NCBI GenBank assembly: GCA_944385455.1
Contig: CALWXI010000125.1
Location: 1 to 5,572, forward strand
Source: an uncultured Oscillospiraceae bacterium
Lineage (GTDB): Bacteria > Bacillota > Clostridia > Oscillospirales > Oscillospiraceae
Length of the DNA: 5,572 bases
Direction of reading: 5' to 3'
The notes beneath the pieces were generated by a model. That model had not been told where the DNA came from. It ran no database searches and worked only from the letters and a program-made list of their open reading frames with translations. Position numbers and translations under genes: made by a program. Shown here in pieces: positions 1 to 5,426 of the stretch (positions within the stretch are counted from its first letter, which is position 1; the number at the start of each line of letters is the position of its first letter).

Positions 1-2
1 GG

Positions 3-611
3 GAGGGCCGGGCGCGCGTCCGGGTGAACATCCCCGGGGCGTTCATGGTATATAATACCCTGGATGTGCTGGGGGCGGCCCTGGCGCTGGGGATCCCCCT
101 GGAAAAGAGCGCCCAGGCCCTGGCCAAGGTGCCCCATGTGAAGGGCCGGGTGGAGGTGGTGCCCACCCCGGGCAAGGATTACACCATCCTCATCGACTAC
201 GCCCACAGCCCCGGCGGGCTGGAGAACGTCCTCACCACGGTGAAGGGCTTTGCCAGGGGCCGCACGGTGGCCCTGTTCGGCTGCGGCGGCGACCGGGACC
301 GGACCAAGCGGCCCAAGATGGGGGCCATCGCCGCCCGCATCGCGGACTTTGTGGTGGTGACCTCCGACAATCCCCGGACGGAGGACCCGTCGGCCATCAT
401 CGCCGACATCCTGCCGGGGCTTGCGGGCACCGACACCCCCCACGCGGTCATCGAGGACCGGGTGGAGGCCATCCACTACTGCATGGACCACGCCCGGCCG
501 GGGGACGTCATCGTCCTGTGCGGCAAGGGCCACGAGACGTACCAGGAGATCAACCACGTCAAGCACCACATGGATGAGCGGGAGATCGTGGCGGAATACC
601 TGGCGGGATAA
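3..611 (+). CDS. murE: UDP-MurNAc-tripeptide synthetase MurE, C-terminal part (5' end outside window)
   Basis: Cytoplasmic ATP-dependent ligase that adds the third stem-peptide residue to UDP-MurNAc-L-Ala-D-Glu. The reading frame is open from base 3, so the gene enters from the left; 202 residues are visible, about the last 40% of a usual ~490-residue MurE. The GTG at 24 is inside the conserved segment leading into IPGAFMVYNTL and is not a start. Counting from that GTG, visible Mur-ligase motifs are DYAHSP (58-63), the GGDRDRTKRP loop (88-97), DNPR (115-118) and GKGHE (167-171). In the family, DNPR binds meso-diaminopimelate, whereas lysine-adding enzymes differ there, so a meso-DAP cell wall is inferred. 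The central ATPase P-loop and the carbamylated lysine lie outside the window. The segment reads DYAHSPGG where DYAHTPDG is usual, a mild variation. The next gene, mraY, follows after 24 bases, with no murF between. Identification is secure; only the N-terminal part is unseen. Confidence 0.96.
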   Translation, partial: EGRARVRVNIPGAFMVYNTLDVLGAALALGIPLEKSAQALAKVPHVKGRVEVVPTPGKDYTILIDYAHSPGGLENVLTTVKGFARGRTVALFGCGGDRDRTKRPKMGAIAARIADFVVVTSDNPRTEDPSAIIADILPGLAGTDTPHAVIEDRVEAIHYCMDHARPGDVIVLCGKGHETYQEINHVKHHMDEREIVAEYLAG

Positions 612-622
612 CGACGCGGACG

Positions 623-630
623 AGAGGGAG
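623..630 (+). promoter_or_regulatory. Ribosome binding site of mraY
   Basis: Purine-rich AGAGGGAG ends five bases before the ATG at 636. It is an imperfect Shine-Dalgarno match, weaker than those of ftsW and murG. It lies in the 24-base gap after murE, so translation of mraY may partly depend on ribosomes finishing murE (inference). Confidence 0.6.
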
Positions 631-635
631 AGCGC

Positions 636-1622
636 ATGAACATTACGATGGGGATCACGGCGGGACTCAGCTTTCTGCTGACGCTGCTGATCGGGAAATT
701 TCTGATACCGGAGCTGCGCAAGCTCAAGGCGGGCCAGGAGATCCGGCGGGACGGACCCACCTGGCACGCCGGCAAGGCCGGCACGCCCACCATGGGCGGC
801 ATCATGTTCATTCTGGGCAGCGGCGTGGCGGTGTTCGCCATGGGCTGGGAGCTGATGCTCCGGGGGGTGTTCGTCCACCTGTACGTGTACCTCTTTGCCC
901 TGATCTTCGGTCTGGTGGGCTTCGTGGACGATTACCGCAAGGTCCGCCAGCACCAGAACGAGGGCCTCACCGCCAAGCAGAAATTTGTGCTGCAGCTGGC
1001 GGCGGCGGTGGTGTTTTTGTGCCTGATGCGCTATGAGGGCATTTTGAGCAACCGCCTGCGCATCCCCTTCGTGGATGCGGCGGTGACGGTGAACTGGGTG
1101 GTGTACCTGATCTTCGCCGCCTTCGTCATCGTCGGCTGCGTCAACGCGGTGAACCTCACCGACGGCGTGGACGGCCTGGCCACCGGCGTGACGTTTGTGG
1201 TGATGGTGTTCTTCGCCGCGGCCGCGGCGGTATACGCCGCGGCGGGGCAGGCGCTGTTCCCCGCCGCTCTGGCGGGAGGGCTGGCCGCCTTCTTCGTCTA
1301 TAACCACCACCCGGCCAAGACCTGCATGGGGGACACCGGCAGCCTCTTTCTGGGCGGCGCCGTGGCGGCCATGGCCTTTGCCATGGATATGCCCCTCATT
1401 TTGATCCCCGTGGGCGTCATCTACATCGCCGAGACCATGTCGGACATCATCCAGGTGGGCTACTTCAAGGCCACCCACGGCAAGCGCTTTTTCAAAATGG
1501 CCCCGCTGCACCACCATCTGGAGCTGTCCGGCTGGAGCGAGGGCAAGCTGGTGGCGGTGTTCTCCGCCGTCACGCTCATCGGGTGCGCCCTGGCCTGGGC
1601 GGGCATCGCCGCCTGGTACTGA
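636..1622 (+). CDS. mraY: Phospho-N-acetylmuramoyl-pentapeptide transferase MraY
   Basis: Polytopic membrane enzyme that transfers phospho-MurNAc-pentapeptide from its UDP carrier to undecaprenyl phosphate, making lipid I at the inner face of the membrane. The 328-residue length is within the family range, and many hydrophobic segments (about ten expected) span the protein. Signatures in order: GPTWHAGKAGTPTMGGI near residues 44-60, the Mg-binding DDYRK starting at 98-99, NLTDGVDGLA from 173 with acidic residues D176 and D179, MGDTGSLFLGG with D233, and the HHH triad at 292-294 inside a typical MAPLHHHLELSGW segment. All catalytic acidic and histidine positions known for the family are present. 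The ATG at 636 has a purine-rich site five bases upstream and gives the expected short N-terminus before the first membrane helix. An alanine-rich membrane stretch near residues 190-205 is encoded by a palindromic G/C run. In many bacteria murD follows mraY; here the next gene is ftsW. Confidence 0.98.
   Translation: MNITMGITAGLSFLLTLLIGKFLIPELRKLKAGQEIRRDGPTWHAGKAGTPTMGGIMFILGSGVAVFAMGWELMLRGVFVHLYVYLFALIFGLVGFVDDYRKVRQHQNEGLTAKQKFVLQLAAAVVFLCLMRYEGILSNRLRIPFVDAAVTVNWVVYLIFAAFVIVGCVNAVNLTDGVDGLATGVTFVVMVFFAAAAAVYAAAGQALFPAALAGGLAAFFVYNHHPAKTCMGDTGSLFLGGAVAAMAFAMDMPLILIPVGVIYIAETMSDIIQVGYFKATHGKRFFKMAPLHHHLELSGWSEGKLVAVFSAVTLIGCALAWAGIAAWY
1221..1243. repeat. Perfect 9-bp G/C inverted repeat inside mraY
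   Basis: Bases 1221-1229 (GCCGCGGCG) are exactly complementary to 1235-1243 (CGCCGCGGC), with a five-base GTATA loop. It encodes part of an alanine-rich membrane segment of MraY, and a NotI-type GCGGCCGC sequence overlaps its left arm. There is no following T tract, so it is not a terminator. GCN-rich alanine codons make such palindromes more likely by chance. Confidence 0.6.
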
Positions 1623-1623
1623 G

Positions 1624-1661
1624 GGCGCTTTGCAGACATCATCGGAAAGGAGGGAAGCGCC
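1624..1661 (+). promoter_or_regulatory. Inverted repeat bracketing the ftsW ribosome binding site
   Basis: GGCGCTT (1624-1630) and AAGCGCC (1655-1661) are perfect 7-bp complements. They almost exactly fill the 39-base mraY-ftsW gap and end directly before the GTG start at 1662. The enclosed 24-base loop carries the Shine-Dalgarno sequence. Whether this stem forms or affects translation is inference; the pairing itself is seen directly. Confidence 0.45.
1647..1653 (+). promoter_or_regulatory. Strong ribosome binding site deciding the ftsW GTG start
   Basis: AAGGAGG ends eight bases before the GTG at 1662. It is a near-perfect anti-16S match and is the main reason for choosing this GTG over the internal ATG at 1842, which has only a weak AAAGG at 1833-1837. 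Confidence 0.85.
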
Positions 1662-2945
1662 GTGATCCAGCAGCGCACGCGCACGGCCCGGAGCACTGTG
1701 CCCCGGAGCGCGCCGTTCCGGGATACCCGGCGGAGCGCGCCCCGGCCCGCGCTGACCCGGGAAGAGGCCCTGGCCCGGCAGCAGCGGCAGCAGCGGCTGC
1801 GGGAAAAGGAGCAGGAGAGCCGGGAGCTGGCCAAAGGTCCCATGGACCTGCCGTTCTGCCTGCTGGTGATTTTGCTCACGGGCATCGGCCTTGTGATGCT
1901 GCTCTCGGCCAGCTTCCCCTCCGCCTACTATGTCAACAGCGACCCCACCCACTATTTCGTCCGCCAGGCCATTTTTGCCGCGGCGGGCCTGGCCGCCATG
2001 GGGGTCATCAGCTTTTTCAACTATCAGACCCTGCGGCCCCTGGCAAAGCCCCTTTTGTACACGGCCATCTTCCTGCTGGTGCTGGTGGTGATCCCGGGGA
2101 ACCCCCTGGCCGTTACCCGGAACAACGCCACCCGGTGGCTGGGCGTGGGCGAACTCTTTACCTTCCAGCCCTCGGAGATCGCCAAGATGGCGGTGGTGAT
2201 CTATTTCTCCCACACCATCTCCAAGAAAAAGGATAAGATGCACACCACCCGCTACGGCATCGTGCCGTATCTCACCATCCTGGGGGTCATCTCCGTGCTG
2301 ATGCTGCTGGAGCCCCACCTCTCCGGCACGGTGCTGATCCTCAGCGCCGGGGCGGTTTTGATGCTGGTGGGCGGCATCGACCTTCGCTGGGTCATCGCCG
2401 CCGTGGCGGGTGCCGGCGCGGTGGCGTCGCTGATGCTCACCGGCGTCATCTCCTACGGCCAGTCCCGCATCGCCATGTGGCACGACCCCTGGCTGGACGC
2501 CCAGGGCGACGGCTACCAGCTGGTCCAGAGCCTCATTTCCATCGGCTCCGGCGGCCTTTTGGGCGTGGGCCTGGGCAAGAGCCGGCAGAAGTACCTGTAT
2601 CTGCCGGAGGAGCACAACGACTTCATCTTTGCCATCGTCTGTGAGGAGCTGGGCCTCATCGGCGCCACCATCATCATGCTGCTGTTTGTGGCGCTGATCC
2701 TGCGGGGGTACTGGATCGCCCTCCACGCCCGGGACCGCTTCGGCAGCCTCCTGGTGGTGGGCATCACCACCCTCATCGCCATGCAGACCTTCCTGAACAT
2801 CGGCGTGGTGACGGGCCTGCTGCCCACCACCGGCATCTCTCGGCCGTCTTTCAGCTACGGCGGCACGGCCCTTTCCATCCAGCTGGCGGAGATGGGCGTG
2901 GTGCTGTCGGTGTCCAGGCAGATGAAGCCCACCAAATCCGGCTAG
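1662..2945 (+). CDS. ftsW: FtsW/SpoVE-type SEDS peptidoglycan glycosyltransferase
   Basis: Multi-pass membrane protein of the SEDS family (FtsW, RodA, SpoVE), which polymerises lipid II into glycan strands with a partner class B penicillin-binding protein. At 427 residues it is somewhat long because about 60 residues precede the first membrane helix (which begins near residue 65); the tail is basic, with an R/Q/E-rich, possibly coiled-coil stretch at 31-56. Family signatures: FQPSEIAK (168-175), LLEPHLSGT, GYQLVQSLISIGSGGLLGVGLG, and LPEEHNDFIF from 314, holding the conserved aspartate (D320) thought essential for polymerase activity. The usual C-terminal LPFxSYGG motif reads RPSFSYGG (394-401), with Arg and Ser in hydrophobic positions. 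Its position between mraY and murG is that of spoVE in Bacillus subtilis, so a division or sporulation role fits; rodA is less likely from context. The TAG stop overlaps the murG ribosome binding site. Confidence 0.94.
   Translation: MIQQRTRTARSTVPRSAPFRDTRRSAPRPALTREEALARQQRQQRLREKEQESRELAKGPMDLPFCLLVILLTGIGLVMLLSASFPSAYYVNSDPTHYFVRQAIFAAAGLAAMGVISFFNYQTLRPLAKPLLYTAIFLLVLVVIPGNPLAVTRNNATRWLGVGELFTFQPSEIAKMAVVIYFSHTISKKKDKMHTTRYGIVPYLTILGVISVLMLLEPHLSGTVLILSAGAVLMLVGGIDLRWVIAAVAGAGAVASLMLTGVISYGQSRIAMWHDPWLDAQGDGYQLVQSLISIGSGGLLGVGLGKSRQKYLYLPEEHNDFIFAIVCEELGLIGATIIMLLFVALILRGYWIALHARDRFGSLLVVGITTLIAMQTFLNIGVVTGLLPTTGISRPSFSYGGTALSIQLAEMGVVLSVSRQMKPTKSG
1704..1741 (+). repeat. Direct repeats in the ftsW N-terminal tail
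   Basis: The 11-base sequence CGGAGCGCGCC occurs at 1704-1714 and again at 1731-1741, a distance of 27 bases, so both copies are in the same frame and encode RSAP twice (residues 15-18 and 24-27). Repeats in a low-constraint tail suggest growth by small duplications (inference). Confidence 0.55.
1776..1796 (+). repeat. Short tandem repeat (CGGCAGCAG) in ftsW
   Basis: Two full 9-base units plus a final CGG encode RQQRQQR at residues 39-45 of the predicted FtsW tail. It is in frame, so unit changes would alter tail length without a frameshift. Confidence 0.6.
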
Positions 2946-2950
2946 GAGGG
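2944..2950 (+). promoter_or_regulatory. Ribosome binding site of murG overlapping the ftsW stop
   Basis: AGGAGGG starts inside the TAG stop of ftsW (2943-2945) and ends five bases before the murG ATG at 2956. Such overlap is typical of translational coupling, which would link levels of the flanking proteins (inference). Confidence 0.85.
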
Positions 2951-2955
2951 CGGCT

Positions 2956-4089
2956 ATGGGAACGTTGAAACGCGTGATCTTTACCTGCGGGGGCACGGCG
3001 GGACATGTGAACCCGGCCATCGCCGTGGCCCAGCGCATCCATCAGGAGTTCCCGGAGGCGGAGTTCCTCTTCGTGGGAGCGGACCGGGGGCTGGAGAAGG
3101 ATCTGATCCCCCAGGCGGGATATCCCTTCCGCACGGTGCACATCTCCAGCTTCCACCGGTCCGTCAGGCCCCGGGAGATCCGGCACAACGTGATCTCCGT
3201 GTGCAATCTTCTCCGGGCGCCGGGGGAGGCCCGGGCCATTTTGCGGCAGTTCCGGCCGGACATCGTCATCGGCACCGGCGGCTATGCCAGCTTTCCCATG
3301 GTGAAGGCGGCGGCGAAAGGCGGCATCCCCACGGCGGTGCATGAGTCCAACATGGTGCCCGGCCTCACCACGCGGATGCTGGAGCCTTACGCCGGACGGA
3401 TCCTGGTGGGCTTTGAGGCCTGCCGGCAGTACTACCGCCATCCCGAGAAGGTGACGGTCACCGGCACCCCGGTGCGCTCGGACTTCTTCGACCTGACGCG
3501 GGAGGAGGCCAAGCGAAAGCTGGGGGTGGACGACGGGCGTCCGCTGGTGGTGTCCTTCTGGGGCTCTCTGGGGGCCTCGGGGATGAACCGGCAGATGGCG
3601 GGCTTCCTGGCCCTGGAGGCGTCCCATGAGCCCTTCCACCATATCCACGCCGCGGGCAAGGCCGGCTATCCCATGATGCGGCAGCTTCTGGAGGAGCAGG
3701 GGGTGGACCTTGGGGCGCACCCCGCCCTGGACCTGCGGGAATACATCTACGACATGGCGGAGGTGATGCGGGCGGCGGACCTGGTGATCTGCCGGGCCGG
3801 GGCCTCCACCATCAGCGAGCTGACGGCTCTGGGGGTCCCGGCGCTGATGGTGCCCTCCCCCTATGTCACCAACAACCACCAGGAGAAAAACGCCCGGGTG
3901 CTGGAACAGGCGGGGGGCGCGGCGGTGCTGCTGGAGCAGGACGCCGGCGCCCAGGCCCTCTTCCAGACGGCCTGCGGCATCCTCCACGACCCGGACCGCC
4001 GCCGGGCCATGGCCGAGGCCATGGCCGCTCTGGGCGTCCGGGACGCCACGGAGCGGATCCTGCGGGCGGTGCGGGAACTGACGGAGTAA
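2956..4089 (+). CDS. murG: UDP-GlcNAc:lipid I N-acetylglucosaminyltransferase MurG
   Basis: Peripheral membrane GT-B glycosyltransferase (family GT28) that adds GlcNAc to lipid I to make lipid II on the cytoplasmic face. The 377 residues are close to the usual 350-375. The N-terminal acceptor domain begins with CGGTAGHVNPA (11-21; most MurG proteins have GGTGGH), followed by IGTGGYASFP and the HESNMVPGL segment (HEQN is usual). The interdomain GTPVR carries R174. The C-terminal UDP-GlcNAc-binding domain contains FWGSLGA (201-207) where many homologues have GGSQGA, then RAGASTISE (280-288) with the nucleotide-contacting glutamate, and NNHQEKNA (306-313). These are conservative enough to leave function clear. 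The ATG at 2956 has a strong ribosome binding site overlapping the ftsW stop and places the first glycine-rich loop at the expected position. The longest gap of the window (64 bases) follows before murA. Confidence 0.98.
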   Translation: MGTLKRVIFTCGGTAGHVNPAIAVAQRIHQEFPEAEFLFVGADRGLEKDLIPQAGYPFRTVHISSFHRSVRPREIRHNVISVCNLLRAPGEARAILRQFRPDIVIGTGGYASFPMVKAAAKGGIPTAVHESNMVPGLTTRMLEPYAGRILVGFEACRQYYRHPEKVTVTGTPVRSDFFDLTREEAKRKLGVDDGRPLVVSFWGSLGASGMNRQMAGFLALEASHEPFHHIHAAGKAGYPMMRQLLEEQGVDLGAHPALDLREYIYDMAEVMRAADLVICRAGASTISELTALGVPALMVPSPYVTNNHQEKNARVLEQAGGAAVLLEQDAGAQALFQTACGILHDPDRRRAMAEAMAALGVRDATERILRAVRELTE

Positions 4090-4101
4090 CCCCCCTCCCC
4101 G

Positions 4102-4138
4102 CCGGACCATAGGATGGTGCGGGATACCATCTTTGGTA
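4102..4138 (+). promoter_or_regulatory. Overlapping short inverted repeats between murG and murA
   Basis: The 64-base gap holds alternating complementary segments. CCG-G-ACCAT (4102-4110) can pair with ATGGT-G-CGG (4114-4122), eight pairs around one G-G mismatch. GATGGT (4113-4118) can instead pair with ACCATC (4126-4131). TACCA (4125-4129) can pair with TGGTA (4134-4138), which ends just before the murA ribosome binding site. These folds compete. No T tract follows, so it is not a standard terminator, and I see no good -35/-10 pair. A regulatory role is only a possibility. Confidence 0.35.
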
Positions 4139-4139
4139 C

Positions 4140-4147
4140 GGAGGGGA
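4140..4147 (+). promoter_or_regulatory. Ribosome binding site deciding the murA start
   Basis: GGAGGGGA ends six bases before the ATG at 4154. The frame also extends upstream to a TTG at 4133, but that codon lies before this site with no purine tract of its own at a suitable distance, so ATG 4154 is preferred. It also aligns catalytic residues with E. coli numbering. Confidence 0.8.
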
Positions 4148-4153
4148 ACGGAT

Positions 4154-5416
4154 ATGAGTGTGCTATTGATCGGCGGCGGCAGATGCCTGGAGGGAGAAGT
4201 GCCCATCCAGGGAGCGAAGAACAGCGTGCTGCCCATCCTGGCGGCCACCATCCTGGCCCGGGGAATGGTGGAGGTGCGGGGCTGTCCCCGTCTGCGGGAC
4301 GTGGAAGCCTCGGTGCGGATCCTCCGCGCCCTGGGCTGCAGGGCGGACTGGGAGGGGGATACGCTGGCGGTGGATACTGCCGGCATGGACGGCTGCGCCG
4401 TCTCCGACGCCCTGATGCGGGAAATGCGCTCGTCGGCCATCTTCCTGGGAGCCATCCTGGCCCGGTGCGGCCGGGCGGAGCTGAGCTACCCCGGGGGCTG
4501 CGAGCTGGGGCCCCGGCCCATCGATCTGCATCTGGCGGGGCTGCGGCAGCTGGGAGCGGAGATCGATGAGTCCGGCGGCATGCTGCACTGCGCCGCCCCC
4601 AGGCTGGAGGGGCGGGAGATCGTGCTGAGCCTCCCCTCGGTGGGCGCCACGGAGAACCAGATGCTGGCGGCCTGCGGCGCGGCGGGGCGGACGGTGATCT
4701 CCAACGCCGCCCGGGAGCCGGAGATCGTGGACCTCCAGTGCTTTTTGAACCGCTGCGGGGCGCAGGTGTCCGGCGCGGGGGGCTCCGCCGTGACGGTGGA
4801 GGGCGGCGGGATGCTGCATGGATGTACTTACACCGTGATGCCGGACCGGATCGTGGCCGCCACGTACCTGTGCGCGGCGGCGTCCGCGGGGGGCGCGGTC
4901 TTTCTCCGGGGCGCCCGGGAGGACCACCTGGCCACCGTCACCGCCGTGCTGCGGGAGGCGGGGTGCGAGGTGCGGCCGGACGCGGCGGGGATCTTCTGCC
5001 GGTGCGCCGGCCCCCTTTCGGCGGTGCGCCCCGTGCGCACGGCGCCGTATCCCGGCTTTCCCACCGACGCCCAGGCCATCCTGATGGCGGCTCTGCTGAA
5101 GAGCCGGGGGGCCACGGTGTTTGAAGAGAACATGTTTGAAAACCGCTACCGCCATGTGGATGAGCTGACGCGCATGGGCGCCCGGGTGCGGGTGTCCGGG
5201 CGGACGGCGGTGGTCAGCGGCGTGGAACGGCTCCGGGGCGCTCCGGTGCGCTGCACCGACCTGCGGGGCGGGGCGGCGCTGTGTGTGGCGGGCCTGGGGG
5301 CGGAGGGCGTCACCCGGGTGGGAGAGGTCTTCCACATCGACCGGGGCTATCAGGACCTGGCCGGGGACCTGACGGCCCTGGGGGCGGACATCCGCCGGGA
5401 AGAAGAGAACGACTAG
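4154..5416 (+). CDS. murA: UDP-N-acetylglucosamine 1-carboxyvinyltransferase MurA
   Basis: Cytoplasmic enzyme of the EPSP-synthase fold that transfers enolpyruvate from phosphoenolpyruvate to UDP-GlcNAc, the first committed step of peptidoglycan precursor synthesis. With the start at 4154 it has 420 residues, the usual length. Key residues fall at or within one of E. coli numbers: K22-N23 in GAKNSVLPIL, the catalytic-loop cysteine C116 in GGCELGPRPIDLHL (Cys115 in E. coli), D305 in FPTDAQA, and R397 in HIDRGYQ. The C-terminal DLRGGAALCVAGL and FENRYRHVDEL segments are also typical. The cysteine, rather than aspartate, predicts a target that fosfomycin can alkylate. The lysine usually seen in the closing EDKL-type segment is aspartate here (AGDL), probably tolerated. 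Firmicutes often have two MurA copies; which paralogue this is cannot be told from the window. It lies between murG and ftsQ, where murB or murC is often found. Its stop overlaps the next ribosome binding site. Confidence 0.97.
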   Translation: MSVLLIGGGRCLEGEVPIQGAKNSVLPILAATILARGMVEVRGCPRLRDVEASVRILRALGCRADWEGDTLAVDTAGMDGCAVSDALMREMRSSAIFLGAILARCGRAELSYPGGCELGPRPIDLHLAGLRQLGAEIDESGGMLHCAAPRLEGREIVLSLPSVGATENQMLAACGAAGRTVISNAAREPEIVDLQCFLNRCGAQVSGAGGSAVTVEGGGMLHGCTYTVMPDRIVAATYLCAAASAGGAVFLRGAREDHLATVTAVLREAGCEVRPDAAGIFCRCAGPLSAVRPVRTAPYPGFPTDAQAILMAALLKSRGATVFEENMFENRYRHVDELTRMGARVRVSGRTAVVSGVERLRGAPVRCTDLRGGAALCVAGLGAEGVTRVGEVFHIDRGYQDLAGDLTALGADIRREEEND

Positions 5417-5420
5417 GAGA
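5414..5420 (+). promoter_or_regulatory. Ribosome binding site of ftsQ overlapping the murA stop
   Basis: TAGGAGA includes the whole TAG stop of murA and ends six bases before the ATG at 5427. The layout (stop within the site, 10-base gap) repeats that of ftsW-murG and suggests coupled translation. Confidence 0.8.
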
Positions 5421-5426
5421 ACCAGT

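Noticed and set aside
24..611. GTG at 24 as a true start of a short MurE-like protein
   Set aside because: The conserved MurE sequence continues upstream in frame to the window edge, and the central ATPase domain would be missing; the gene is simply cut by the window.
1583..2236. + strand open frame of 217 codons overlapping mraY and ftsW
   Set aside because: Out of frame with both genes; product is G/A/P/R-rich with no motif. It is a shadow of high G+C.
4102..4138. Rho-independent terminator after murG
   Set aside because: Stems are short, one has a mismatch, and no run of T follows; murA begins immediately afterwards with a good ribosome binding site.
4133..4153. Upstream TTG start adding seven residues to MurA
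   Set aside because: The strong ribosome binding site at 4140-4147 lies downstream of it, and the ATG at 4154 gives the standard MurA N-terminus and E. coli-like numbering.
4090..4153. Internal promoter for murA
   Set aside because: TAGGAT near 4110 is a weak -10 candidate, but no -35-like sequence is found about 17 bases upstream, where the sequence is C-rich.
2851..4455. Long open frame on the - strand (534 codons) opposite murG and the start of murA
   Set aside because: It runs across two convincing + strand genes and an intergenic gap. Its product is rich in R, P, H and G without any family motif. G+C-rich codon use on the + strand removes stops from an antisense frame, which explains it.
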